From contig NZ_JZKH01000128.1 in NCBI RefSeq assembly GCF_000961885.1, positions 1 to 17,111 of the forward strand: a stretch of DNA of 17,111 nucleotides, written 5' to 3'. Positions 7,701 to 16,430 of this stretch are shown here, piece by piece. The notes below the pieces were generated by a model. It was not told the origin of the DNA and did no database searches. It saw only the letters and a program-made list of their open reading frames with translations. Made by a program: the position numbers and the translations under genes. Each line of letters opens with the position of its first letter. Position 1 is the stretch's first letter. The DNA comes from Streptomyces rubellomurinus. GTDB lineage: Bacteria; Actinomycetota; Actinomycetes; Streptomycetales; Streptomycetaceae.

Positions 7701-10700
7701 TCGAGTGGACGACCGGCAACCGGCACGTCGCGAAGGTCTACACCGACCCGGCGACCGGGGCTGACTGGAACACCGCCCAGGCCTGGACCTACACGTACAA
7801 CACCAGCAATCTCGATCAGTTGGACCAGGTCTGCGCACCGGCGACCGGCGGGAACACCGCCCGATCCTGCACCACCTACACCTACGGCACCGGATCGCAC
7901 CTGCGCTCGGCGGTCCTGGACTCCGCGCCGGCCTCGTACTGGCGCCTCGGGGAGAAGTCGGGCAGCACCGCCGCCAGCGAGGTGGCCGAGAACCAGGGCA
8001 ACGACAACGCACGCTACTCCAGCACGGGTGTCACCCTTGGCACGCCCGGCCCCACCGCCTTCGGGCCTACCGCCTCCGGTGCCACGGCCGCGACCTTCGA
8101 CGGATCCTCCGGCTTCGTCGGGCTCCCGTCGAGTGTTCTGGACACCTCCTCGTACACCTCGGTCGGCCTCTGGTTCAAGACCACCAGCTGGGGCGTGCTG
8201 TTCAGCTACCAGGCCGACGCCTTCCCGGGGAACGGAACCACCCCGGTCAACTACACCCCCGCACTGTTCGTCGGCCGGTCCGGCAAGCTGCACGGCAAGT
8301 TCTGGAACGGCCCGTCGAACACCATCGACTCCAAGAATCCGGTCAACGACGACAAGTGGCACTTCGCCCTGCTCTCGGCGGCCGGCAATACCCAGACCCT
8401 CTACCTGGACGGCGACGCGCAGGGCACGCTCCCGGGAGCCGTGATCGCCCCCGGACAGCGGTCCGAAGCGGTCGGCGGCGGCTTCCTCAGCTCCGGCTGG
8501 CCGGACAACCCGTACGGCCAGCCGGGCCAGGCGAACTACTTCAACGGCAGCATCAGCGACGTCGCCTTCTACAACAGGGCCCTGGGGGCGCCGGCCGTCA
8601 AGTCCTTGTGGCAGGCGGGCAGCCAGCAGTCGGTCGAACTCTCCGGTATCAAGCTTCCCTCGGGTAAGTCCCGGCTGGCCGTGACCTACGACACCGTCAA
8701 CGACCGGGCCGCCAAGGTGACCGACGAGAACGGCGGCACCTGGTCGCTCGAGCAGCCGACCGTGACCGGTTCCTCCCAGGAATACCGCGGCTCGGTCATG
8801 GGATCCCGGCCAAACGGATACTGGCGGCTGTCAGACGGCGCCGGCGCGCAGGCCTCCAACCAGGTCTACACACCACGACCGACCCCCAACAACGGCACCT
8901 ACGCCAACGTCGACCTCGGTTCACCCGGCCCGATGACCGGCTCGACCGGCTCCGCGTCCTTCGACGGCACTACCTCCTGGGCGGAACTGCCCGCTGCCTA
9001 CGCCCCGCAGAACGGTCCTGGCGCGCTCGCCCTGTGGTTCCGTACGGACCGCGCCGGCGTGCTGCTCTCGTACCAGTCGTTCCCGGTCAACGGCACCCCC
9101 AACGGCACGACCGACCGCTGGAACCCGGCCCTGTACGTCGACAGCAACGGCAAGCTGCGCGCCCAGCTGTGGATGGGCGATGCCGCACCAACCCTGGCCA
9201 GCGGTGCCACCGTCACGGACAACAAGTGGCACTTTGCGGTGATCTCCGCCGACACTCAGAGCAGCCAAACCCTCTACCTCGACGGCACGCAGGCCGCCGG
9301 CCCGCTCAATGGCACGATCATTCCCAACGGCACCGGCCACGTCTTCCTCGGCGCGGGCAACGTCACCGGGGGCTGGCCGCAGGCACCGGCCGACCGGGCG
9401 GGCCACTTCAAGGGCCAGCTCGCCGACGCAGCCGCGTACCCGCACGGTCTGAGCGCCACCGCCGTCTCCGCGCTCTACCGGCTCGCCACCACCGCCGACG
9501 CCACCCAGTACGATGCCGCGGTGGTGGACGGCAAGCCCACCGGCTACTGGCGTCTCGGCGACACCGCCGGCAACCAGGCCGCCGAGCTGATCTCCTCGGC
9601 CGCGCTCGCCCAGAACCGTGGCACCAACCACAACACCACCTGCTGCCAGACCGGCCCCTGGGCCTCCGGGACCTCGACGGCCACCGGCTTCAACGGCACC
9701 AACGCCTACGTGCAACTTCCCCCCAACACCGCGCCCAAGCACTGGGGCGCGGCCACCGTCGAGCTGTGGTTCAAGACCACCGCCCCCGGCGTGCTGTACA
9801 GCTACCAGTCCTTCCCGATCGACGGAAAGCCGAACGGATCGACCGACCGCTGGAATCCGGCGCTCTACATCGGCTCGGACAAGAAGCTCTATGGCGCCCT
9901 GTGGACCGGCTCGGCGAACAACGCCCTGGTCTCGTCCTCCACCGTCACGGACGGAGCCTGGCACCACGTCGCCCTGGCAGGCGACAGCAACGGCCAGACC
10001 CTCTACTTGGACGGCGCCCCCACCGCGACCAGCACCACGGCGCTGCCCATCACCTACAACGGCTCGGCCTACGCCTACCTCGGCGCCGGCTGGACCGGCG
10101 GTGGCTGGCCCAACCCTCCCTCGGACCAGGTCGGCTACTTCAACGGTGCCATCGCCGACTTCTCGATCTTCCGCTACCCGCTCAGCAAGGACACGGTCTC
10201 CGCCCACTACAACCGCGCGACCTCCGCAGCCGTGGTAGGCGGCCTGGACGCCGCGAGCGCCTACCGCGCCGAGGAGATCCAGGACAGCGCAGTCGGCTAC
10301 TGGCGCCTCAACGATCCGTCCGGATCCTGGTACGCCGCGAGCCAACTGGGCTCCGCCCGTCCGGACGTCAACAGCGGCAACCTGACCGACGTCTTGCTGA
10401 ACGGCAACGGCCCCTCCAGCGACCCCAACCAGAGGTCGGCCGTGTTCAACGGCACCACCTCGCAGATCCAGCTACCGGCCGACGCCGCGCCCGTCCGGGG
10501 GCCGGCCAGTATCGAGTTGTGGTTCAAGACCACGAGCGGTGGACCCTTGTACAGCTACCAGGACTTCCCGGTGGGCGGTCCGTTGGGGAACAGCTGGAAC
10601 CCTGCCCTGTACGTCGGTTCGGACGGCCGAATCCACGGCGAGTTCTGGATGGGCCCGAACACCGTCATGACCTCCGACCGGACGGTCAATGACGGCAAGT

Positions 10701-13700
10701 GGCACCAGGTGGTCCTTGCCGCCGACGACAGCGGCCAGACCATCTACATCGACGGACAGGCCAGCGCCTCCGACACCAGCGGGCGCAAGATCACATTCAA
10801 TGGCACCCCGTACGTCTACCTCGGTGCCGGCACTACCAGTCCGGGCTGGCCCGGCGGCGGCTCCGACCACTTCGCGGGCAACATTGCGGAGGCTTCCTAC
10901 TACACCAGCCGGATCGACGCTGCCACGGTGGCAGCCCACTACAAGGCCATGGGCAACGGCGGTACCGCCACACCAGTGACCACCGCGATCGTCACGGACC
11001 CGACCGGCTACAAGCTGACCTACCAGTACGACACCCGCTCCTCCCGGCTGCTCTCCCGTAGCGACGGCTATGGGAACACCACCCGCTACAGCTACGACAC
11101 CGCCGGCTACCTCTACGCCGTCAGCGACGCGAACGGACACACCATCACCACCGGGCACGACGCCCGCGGCAACACCGTCTCCCGGACCACCTGCCGCGGC
11201 GCCGGGAGCTGCCAGACCAGCTACGCCACCTACTACCTCGACGCCGGCAACCCGTTCAACCTGGCCAACGACAAGATCCTGACCTCCAGCGACGCCCGGT
11301 CCTCCGGCCCCAGCGACACCACGTACACCACCCGCTACACCTACGACGCCTACGGTCAGTTGGCCTCCACCACCCTCCCGGCGACGCCGGACTTTCCCAA
11401 GGGCCGGGTCAGCTACACCCTGCGCACCAACGCGTCCACCCCGGCCGTGAACGGTGGAACGGCCCCGATCGGACTGGTTCGGAGCCAGACCGGCCTGCTC
11501 GACCCGGTGGCCTACCCGGACCCCAACAACATCCCCGCCGACCAACAGACCACATACCTCTACCAGAACAACGGCGACGTAGCCTCCGTCATCTCGCCAC
11601 TTCGGCCCAAGGCCAGCTACGGCTACGACAACCTGGGCCGCACCATCAGCCAGTCGTTCAACTGCGACGACTGCCCGGGCGGAACCATCACCGCACCCCG
11701 GACGCTGGAGACCGACTACACCTGGGACGGCCAAGGCAACCAGGTCACCCGCACCGAGCCGTACACCACCGACGCTGTCACGGGTGCCAAACACACCCGG
11801 CAGACCACCAGTGCCTACGACATCGACGGCAACCAGGTGAGCCGTACCGTCGCCGACACCACTGGCGGTGACCAGGCACGCACCACGACCTGGACGTACG
11901 AGCCTGACACCAGCCGGGTGAAGCAGGTCAAGGACGCCGGGGGCCACCTCACCTCGTTCACCTACGACCGCTACGGCAACACCGCCACCCGGACCGACGC
12001 GGCCGGCACCACCTACAGCTACAGCTACTCGCCGATGGGGCAGCTGCAGCAGACCGCCATCACCAACTACACCGGAAGCAGCGCCACCCCGACCGCACCG
12101 CGCTGGCAGGTCATCGGCTCCCGTGCCTACGACCCCGCAGGCCGCCTCGCCACCGACACAGACGGCATGGGCCGCACCACCCACACGTACTACAACGACG
12201 ACAACACCGTCGCCGAGATCGACCTCGACGGCTACCACAACACCGACGGCACGCTGCGCAACGTGGTGCTCCAGCAGAACACCTACGACGACGCGGGCCA
12301 CCTCGCTCAGCAGGTGACGGGCGGCGGCAAGACCACCACCGCCACCGCCTACGACGCGGCCGGCCGAGTCATCCGGACGACCGTGGACCCCGGCGGCCTC
12401 AACCGCACCACCGTGTACACCTACGACGTTGCGAATCGCCCGACCACCGTGGTCAGTACCGGCGGCGCGGACACGAGCTCGACCGAGACGGACTACGCCT
12501 ACGACGTCACCGGGAACGTGCTCAAGCAGACAGCCCGCAACCAGCCCGCCGACTCGGTGGTGGTGAACGGTTACAACAGCCGCGGTCTGCGGATCAGCAC
12601 CATCAGCCCGAACGGGAACGCGGTCGGCGCCGACCCGGCCGCCTACACCAGCAGCGTCGCCTACGACGAGGCCGGCCGGCCTACGGTCACCACCGGCCCG
12701 CTGGTCAGCGCGGAGTCGTTCGACCCGACCAGCCGCGGCAGCAAGTCGCAGCAGGTCCGGCCGATCGGCCGGATGGGTTACGACACCTTCGGCCAGTCGA
12801 CCTCCCAGGTCGACGCGCTGGGCAACACGGTCACCTACACCTACGACCTGGACGGCAACCGGGTAGCCGTGGCTGGTGCCGCCTACACCGACCCGCAGTC
12901 CGGCACCACGATCACCCCGACCTCGACGGCGGAATATGACGCGCTCGGCCGGCCCGTCACGACCGTCATCGACCCGACCGGCCTCAAGCTGACCCGCACC
13001 ATGCGATACGACCAGGCCGGCAACGTGGTGCAGACCACCCTCCCACCATCCGGGGGTACTAGCACCCCGACCGTCACCAACTCCTACGACCTGGACGGCG
13101 AACTGCTCGCCACCACCGGTCCCACGGGCGCGGTCAGCCAGTCAACCTACGACGACCTCGGGCGGCGCATCACCAGCACCCAACTGGAGCGCTACCCGGC
13201 AGCGGCCGCCTACACCACCACCTTCACCTGGGATGACGCGGGCAACCAGCTCAGCTCCACCACGCCCGGCGGCGGCACGAGCAAGGCCACCTACAACGCC
13301 GCAGGCCAGGTGCTCAGCGCCATTGACCCCGCAGGCCTCACCGTCCGCCAGGCCTACGACGGCTTGGGCCGTGCCGGCCGGGTGACCAAAGCAGACGGCA
13401 CCACGACCGTCACCGGGTACGACAGGCTGGGACGGACGGTGAGCACGACCGACCTGGACACCATCGGCGCAGCCGTGGCCACCCAGTACGCCACGTACGA
13501 CCTGGAAGGCAACGTCCTCAGCGCCACCGACAAGGTGGCGACCAGCGCCGACATCGCTGCACACGCACGACAGTTCAGCTACAACCCGGCAGGGCAAATC
13601 GTCCAGCAGGTCGAACCGGTCGCCGCCGGCCAGACGATCACCACTTCCTACGGCTACGACACTGGCGGGCGCAAAACCCGCTGGACCAACGGGAAGAACA

Positions 13701-16396
13701 TCCCGGTCTACTACACCTACAACAGCCTCGGCCTCCCCGAATCGACCGTCGAGCCTCCTACCAGCGCCCACCCGACCGCCGCCGAAAGCCTGTTCACCAC
13801 CAGCTATGACGCCGCCGGCCGAGCCGTCACCCTGACCGAGCCCGGAGGCGTGGTCCGCCGCCGCAGCTATGACGGCGCGGGCAACCTGACCCAGGAGACC
13901 GCCACTGGAGCGGAGGTGGCGACCCCGAACCGCACCCTCGGCTACGACGCCGCCGGCCGCCTCACATCGGCCGGCACCCTCGGCGCCACTCCCGACACCT
14001 ACAGCTACAACGACCGCGGCCAACTGCTCACCTCCGCCGGCCCCGGCGGCGCCAGCAACTACAGCTACAACGGCGACAGCCGGATGACCGCCCGAACCGA
14101 CGCGGCGGGCACCACCTCCTTCGGCTACAACGCAGCCGGCCAAGTCACGAGCGCAACGGACCCGTTGACCGGTACCACGGTCGGGTACGACTACGACACG
14201 GCTGGGCGCCTGGCCACCGAGCGCTACGGTACCGGCGGCACCCGCAGCTACGGCTACGACAACCTCGGCCGGCTGCGCGACGACACCATCAAGAACCCGA
14301 GCGGGGCGGCCGTCGCGTCGATCGGCTATGGCTACGACCTCAACAACCGGATCACCAGCAAGACCACTACCGGCACGGCAGGGGCCGCCACCAACCAGTA
14401 CGGCTACGACCTGGCTGGGCGACTCACCTCGTGGAACAACGGCGCTACCGCCTCCGCGTACGCCTGGGACGCGGCCGGAAACCGGACCTCGGCCGGGGGC
14501 GCCACGTCGACCTTCGACGAGCGCAACGAACTGCTCAACGACGGGACCACCACATACAGCTACTCAGCCCGTGGCACCCTCACCGGCAGCACCGCCCAGG
14601 GCTACCAGCCCAAGGACGTCCAGTTCGACGGCTTCAACCGGATGGTCAAGGAGGGTCCGTCCACCTACACCTACGACTCGACCGACCGCGTCACCCAAAC
14701 CGGCAACACCACCTTCACCTACGACGGTGGCTCCAACAACATCGTCACGGACGGCACCGCCAGCTACACCCGAAGCCCCGGCGGCAGGCTCCTCGGCACG
14801 GCCACCACGGGCGCAATGCCCAACCCGCGCCTGGTGATCAGCGACCAGCACACCGATGTGGTCGCCACCATTGACCCGGCCGCCAAGAGCGTCGCCGGCT
14901 CCACCGCCTACGACCCCTTCGGTAAACCCACGGCGAGCGCGGGGGCTGGCAACTCGCTCGGGTACCAAAGTGGTTGGACCGACCCCGCTTCGGGCGACGT
15001 CAACATGGCCGCCCGCTGGTACCGGCCCGGCAGCGGCACCTTCGCCTCGCGTGACTCCTGGCAGCTGGGCACCAACCCGTCCGTCCAGGGGAACCGGTTC
15101 ACCTACGGTAACGGCGACCCGATCGACTCTACCGACCCGTCAGGGCATTACACGTGTTACCCCGTTTCCAATTTCCCATTTCGCGGCTTCTCGATTACTT
15201 GTGAGCAGTACATCGAGGGGCCCGGCTTTGATCCGCGTGACTTTGAGGGGAACGACTGGTCCGGCGGGTCAGATGATCCCCCTGTCAAGCCGCAGATCAA
15301 CTGCGACAAGTACTGGTGGACAACGGACTGCGGAGGTCTTGGCTATCAGCCACCGCAGTCGACTGGGCCAATATCAACAAGTGAACTCGGGAGCATCATT
15401 CGCGGGGGCGGCTCGGGTGACGGAGGTCGCGGCCACCCGGGGCCACATCGTCGGCGCCCTGGCCCCCGCACACCTCCCGGCCCCACCTTGCCCCGGCCCA
15501 AGCCGCCAGTGGACTTCCGCCCGATCAACGACCACGACCGCCCCCATGCCGACCCCAACCCGTTCGACTTCTTCACGGACACCATCGTCGCAGTCGGTGC
15601 TGCGGCCGTGACCACCGTGGTCGCTGAAGGCGCAACGATCGTCGTCGGCACAGTCACTACCGTCGGCCCCGGCCTCGTCGCCGGCACTGACGCCCTGATA
15701 GACCTTGGTAAGGATCTTCTCGCCAAGCCAGAGCCGGCTCCCGAGCCGAAACCGCGTGGTAGGCCCGCGCCTGGGACGGATGAGGATCGCGACTGTCGGA
15801 ACGGCTTCGGTACCGGCTGGCGAAGCTATTCACCGGTAGACGTGGCTCGTGGGAGTCGGGCCACCAGTGTCGAGGCCTGCCTCGACGAGAACTTCATCAA
15901 ACCGAACGGTAGTGGGACAAAGACGAGGGGAGATGACACCATCACGCCGCCAGGGTACTGGTGGGCCAAGGACTACGTGAGGGATCTGGGTAACGGCAAC
16001 AAGGTGGGGTCCTGGCGAAACGCCTGCCACCTGCTGGCCAGTTCCTTGGGGGGCGACGGGGACCGCTACGAGAACATCGCCACCTGCTCCCGCACGGCCA
16101 ACAGCTACGCAGTGGACAAAAGGGGGCCTGAGCATCGGATCGAAAACATGGATCACTGGGAGAAGAAGGTCAAGGAGGCGGTGGAACAGGGGGAGGTCGT
16201 GCATTACACAGTGACCCCGAGGTACGACGGGGATAGGGTGGTGCCCATCGGGTTCGAAATGAAGGCCAATGGCTACAAACCAGGTGGCGTGCCCGGAATC
16301 TCCTTCAACAAGTACGTTCCCAACGAGATGTTCAGCCTTTCTGACCAGCAATGGCACAACATGGGCCAGTATGCGCCAACGGAGTTCAAGTACTAG
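4724..16396 (+). CDS. Giant secreted RHS/YD-repeat polymorphic toxin with LamG domains and nuclease tip
   Basis: This 3890-residue protein has a Sec signal peptide (MRRWLAFITALGVLLTVG, predicted cut after ASA at residue 24). A disordered Pro/Gly/Thr-rich linker follows to about 175. A beta-rich region leads into a DNRLRE-like domain (about 413-586), an Ig/FN3-like region (about 710-815), and a DUF6531-like start of the RHS shell (about 827-890). Four LamG-like domains begin with YWRL motifs near 1070, 1366, 1607 and 1858. YD repeats (YDAAGRL-type) fill about 2091-3386, and the RHS core runs about 3395-3476. The core has Asp3444 (RDSW) and Asp3471 (DPSG), the kind of aspartates used for self-cleavage in RHS proteins. 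The tip (about 3475-3890) has a Pro/Arg-rich linker, a hydrophobic stretch (about 3619-3656) and a nuclease-like domain (about 3680-3850) with Cys3768-His3769, Asn3784 and Asn3793. In known relatives the shell encloses the toxic tip until delivery. The frame is uninterrupted over 11.7 kb. The tip identity is less certain than the scaffold. Confidence 0.9.
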   Translation: MRRWLAFITALGVLLTVGTQEASAFTAANAPARTATPNTPQQLSGDPSQGSHTVSSSQTKKDGGTPGGTAHQAGPGELPETRAVAGDTTTHPSGDGQPKTPVKGEAVTPPPSLEHRPGDAKPGIPRSGGPAQPKAAAPQNDTKDDKGTKNRGAKSAVPSAQDLQARNDAATGAGSPAPSAEGTEVTGARTDSTSVYQNPDGTRTLRVYPRPVHYRKADGSWGDINTNFSLDRSGRWAEQANSQQATFAVKSDDPSVVSWSLDSGHTVSYGLQGAASVRGVVQGDTLTYPLARPASDVVYNGLAQGIKESLVLHDATAPTSWLFPLHATGLTPAIGPAGEVQFKDASGAVRLTIPRGFMMDAKVDPASGDGVVSDGVHYRLIDQNGVPALQMDLDETWLHDPKRVFPITVDPSTTSIGVGQSTFVRSDQTANFSTDPLLRIGTSDGGASKVNSYLYFPGVAGALQNDYLHAVSLNLNNTHSYECSPHPVYVNQITSGWDPATINTYPGVSIGQQMGTASFSAGETCGGAMWEPIDLGRSHNDPGVQLVESWARGGANYGLALTASTTDSNHWKKFSSANSAYPPYLSIVYSDWAATYAPAGSYMPPTYNTPGYQQVTLTNMAANWWNSQSMQVKARLFDSNWNEQWFNAPLTGVSGLVKTYDSVTVNGVIPPLPLGRSYYLCWDGYVGGTTSLHDSYSIPFGTCNTVSGANTAPQLDVLAPPNNTVVGNLTPQLYATGHDPDNYPGTGLDYDFRVYTNPSSGDPQLIAESGWQSSTSWAVPTGKLAWNTGYLWNVKVGDHIGESPLSSTVSFSTQVQQPVITSHLGGAVGDGAGRPFDAKVGNYTTAATDADVKSIGPALTVNRSYNSLDPRASTLFGNGWTSNFDMRVQPDNDGTDSVVLTTASGRAARFGADPNKGALYTPPSGEFQSLTKVAAGFDLMAKDGTRYEFHVVSGDGYALSLVRDAVGRTQELSYTNGVLTTVKDTSSSRVLHFEWTTGNRHVAKVYTDPATGADWNTAQAWTYTYNTSNLDQLDQVCAPATGGNTARSCTTYTYGTGSHLRSAVLDSAPASYWRLGEKSGSTAASEVAENQGNDNARYSSTGVTLGTPGPTAFGPTASGATAATFDGSSGFVGLPSSVLDTSSYTSVGLWFKTTSWGVLFSYQADAFPGNGTTPVNYTPALFVGRSGKLHGKFWNGPSNTIDSKNPVNDDKWHFALLSAAGNTQTLYLDGDAQGTLPGAVIAPGQRSEAVGGGFLSSGWPDNPYGQPGQANYFNGSISDVAFYNRALGAPAVKSLWQAGSQQSVELSGIKLPSGKSRLAVTYDTVNDRAAKVTDENGGTWSLEQPTVTGSSQEYRGSVMGSRPNGYWRLSDGAGAQASNQVYTPRPTPNNGTYANVDLGSPGPMTGSTGSASFDGTTSWAELPAAYAPQNGPGALALWFRTDRAGVLLSYQSFPVNGTPNGTTDRWNPALYVDSNGKLRAQLWMGDAAPTLASGATVTDNKWHFAVISADTQSSQTLYLDGTQAAGPLNGTIIPNGTGHVFLGAGNVTGGWPQAPADRAGHFKGQLADAAAYPHGLSATAVSALYRLATTADATQYDAAVVDGKPTGYWRLGDTAGNQAAELISSAALAQNRGTNHNTTCCQTGPWASGTSTATGFNGTNAYVQLPPNTAPKHWGAATVELWFKTTAPGVLYSYQSFPIDGKPNGSTDRWNPALYIGSDKKLYGALWTGSANNALVSSSTVTDGAWHHVALAGDSNGQTLYLDGAPTATSTTALPITYNGSAYAYLGAGWTGGGWPNPPSDQVGYFNGAIADFSIFRYPLSKDTVSAHYNRATSAAVVGGLDAASAYRAEEIQDSAVGYWRLNDPSGSWYAASQLGSARPDVNSGNLTDVLLNGNGPSSDPNQRSAVFNGTTSQIQLPADAAPVRGPASIELWFKTTSGGPLYSYQDFPVGGPLGNSWNPALYVGSDGRIHGEFWMGPNTVMTSDRTVNDGKWHQVVLAADDSGQTIYIDGQASASDTSGRKITFNGTPYVYLGAGTTSPGWPGGGSDHFAGNIAEASYYTSRIDAATVAAHYKAMGNGGTATPVTTAIVTDPTGYKLTYQYDTRSSRLLSRSDGYGNTTRYSYDTAGYLYAVSDANGHTITTGHDARGNTVSRTTCRGAGSCQTSYATYYLDAGNPFNLANDKILTSSDARSSGPSDTTYTTRYTYDAYGQLASTTLPATPDFPKGRVSYTLRTNASTPAVNGGTAPIGLVRSQTGLLDPVAYPDPNNIPADQQTTYLYQNNGDVASVISPLRPKASYGYDNLGRTISQSFNCDDCPGGTITAPRTLETDYTWDGQGNQVTRTEPYTTDAVTGAKHTRQTTSAYDIDGNQVSRTVADTTGGDQARTTTWTYEPDTSRVKQVKDAGGHLTSFTYDRYGNTATRTDAAGTTYSYSYSPMGQLQQTAITNYTGSSATPTAPRWQVIGSRAYDPAGRLATDTDGMGRTTHTYYNDDNTVAEIDLDGYHNTDGTLRNVVLQQNTYDDAGHLAQQVTGGGKTTTATAYDAAGRVIRTTVDPGGLNRTTVYTYDVANRPTTVVSTGGADTSSTETDYAYDVTGNVLKQTARNQPADSVVVNGYNSRGLRISTISPNGNAVGADPAAYTSSVAYDEAGRPTVTTGPLVSAESFDPTSRGSKSQQVRPIGRMGYDTFGQSTSQVDALGNTVTYTYDLDGNRVAVAGAAYTDPQSGTTITPTSTAEYDALGRPVTTVIDPTGLKLTRTMRYDQAGNVVQTTLPPSGGTSTPTVTNSYDLDGELLATTGPTGAVSQSTYDDLGRRITSTQLERYPAAAAYTTTFTWDDAGNQLSSTTPGGGTSKATYNAAGQVLSAIDPAGLTVRQAYDGLGRAGRVTKADGTTTVTGYDRLGRTVSTTDLDTIGAAVATQYATYDLEGNVLSATDKVATSADIAAHARQFSYNPAGQIVQQVEPVAAGQTITTSYGYDTGGRKTRWTNGKNIPVYYTYNSLGLPESTVEPPTSAHPTAAESLFTTSYDAAGRAVTLTEPGGVVRRRSYDGAGNLTQETATGAEVATPNRTLGYDAAGRLTSAGTLGATPDTYSYNDRGQLLTSAGPGGASNYSYNGDSRMTARTDAAGTTSFGYNAAGQVTSATDPLTGTTVGYDYDTAGRLATERYGTGGTRSYGYDNLGRLRDDTIKNPSGAAVASIGYGYDLNNRITSKTTTGTAGAATNQYGYDLAGRLTSWNNGATASAYAWDAAGNRTSAGGATSTFDERNELLNDGTTTYSYSARGTLTGSTAQGYQPKDVQFDGFNRMVKEGPSTYTYDSTDRVTQTGNTTFTYDGGSNNIVTDGTASYTRSPGGRLLGTATTGAMPNPRLVISDQHTDVVATIDPAAKSVAGSTAYDPFGKPTASAGAGNSLGYQSGWTDPASGDVNMAARWYRPGSGTFASRDSWQLGTNPSVQGNRFTYGNGDPIDSTDPSGHYTCYPVSNFPFRGFSITCEQYIEGPGFDPRDFEGNDWSGGSDDPPVKPQINCDKYWWTTDCGGLGYQPPQSTGPISTSELGSIIRGGGSGDGGRGHPGPHRRRPGPRTPPGPTLPRPKPPVDFRPINDHDRPHADPNPFDFFTDTIVAVGAAAVTTVVAEGATIVVGTVTTVGPGLVAGTDALIDLGKDLLAKPEPAPEPKPRGRPAPGTDEDRDCRNGFGTGWRSYSPVDVARGSRATSVEACLDENFIKPNGSGTKTRGDDTITPPGYWWAKDYVRDLGNGNKVGSWRNACHLLASSLGGDGDRYENIATCSRTANSYAVDKRGPEHRIENMDHWEKKVKEAVEQGEVVHYTVTPRYDGDRVVPIGFEMKANGYKPGGVPGISFNKYVPNEMFSLSDQQWHNMGQYAPTEFKY
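7925..10950 (+). repeat. Four tandem LamG-like domain units inside the toxin gene
   Basis: Each unit opens with a YWRL motif (near 7931, 8818, 9542 and 10297). It then shows a W/LWFKTT-like strand, a SYQ...NPALY segment, a KWHF or KWHQ strand, a T-L/I-Y-L/I-DG strand, and a closing GWP...F-G-I-A-D block. Units two and three share SYQSFP and TDRWNPALY nearly word for word, which points to fairly recent duplication. LamG-like jelly-roll domains bind sugars or proteins, so this array may serve as a surface-contact module. It interrupts the YD shell between a first short part and the main barrel. Confidence 0.8.
10996..14880 (+). repeat. YD/RHS repeat array of the toxin shell
   Basis: About 1300 codons are dominated by units of roughly 20-25 residues with YD, GN and TT motifs, for example YDAAGRV, YDNLGRT and YNAAGQV. 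These are YD repeats, which in RHS and TC-toxin structures form a spiralling beta-barrel that encloses the C-terminal toxin. The repeats are degenerate at DNA level, and I see no in-frame stop or shift. Confidence 0.85.
15143..16396 (+). other. Variable toxin tip: hydrophobic segment plus DNA/RNA non-specific endonuclease-like domain
   Basis: After DPSG of the RHS core, base composition drops abruptly (about half G+C from about 15150, against roughly 60-70% before), as expected for an exchangeable tip. It holds eight cysteines, compatible with four disulfides. Residues about 3619-3656 are hydrophobic and could help cross a membrane. The end resembles the EndoNS_2 class of DNA/RNA non-specific endonucleases. 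It has HLLASSLGG, then ENIATCSRTANSY with two conserved Asn, then VVHYTVTPRYDGDRVVPIGF. His3769 is the probable catalytic base and the Asn residues probable metal ligands. Where classic members read Arg-Gly-His, this protein reads Ala-Cys-His. It would cleave nucleic acids in the target cell. Confidence 0.7.
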
Positions 16397-16421
16397 CGTG
16401 ATCGACAACACACGGAACGGT

Positions 16422-16427
16422 AGGGAA
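16422..16427 (+). promoter_or_regulatory. Ribosome binding site of the immunity gene
   Basis: AGGGAA lies three bases before ATG 16431, its purine core about five to eight bases away. A GTG at 16398, two bases after the toxin stop codon, is in frame but has no well-placed site. Confidence 0.5.
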
Positions 16428-16430
16428 GTC

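Noticed and set aside
9034..10692. Plus-strand open frame of 552 codons in another phase inside the toxin gene
   Set aside because: It is very Arg/Pro-rich and low in complexity, and it overlaps the LamG domains that are well conserved in the main frame.
10472..12301. Minus-strand open frame of 609 codons opposite the toxin gene
   Set aside because: It is Val/Gly/Ala-rich, lacks recognisable motifs, and lies opposite clear YD and LamG repeats. Such long antisense frames arise from strong G/C third-position bias. The same applies to the minus-strand frames at 5057-6007, 6812-8362, 8921-10345 and 13142-14143.
10996..14880. Regular short repeats considered as a CRISPR array or tandem DNA repeats
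   Set aside because: The periodicity is at protein level (YD repeats) with an unbroken frame and no constant repeat-spacer pattern.
16269..16430. Longer version of the immunity protein starting inside the toxin gene
   Set aside because: The added part overlaps the toxin's nuclease end in another frame and has no SUKH-like features. ATG 16431 has a ribosome binding site.
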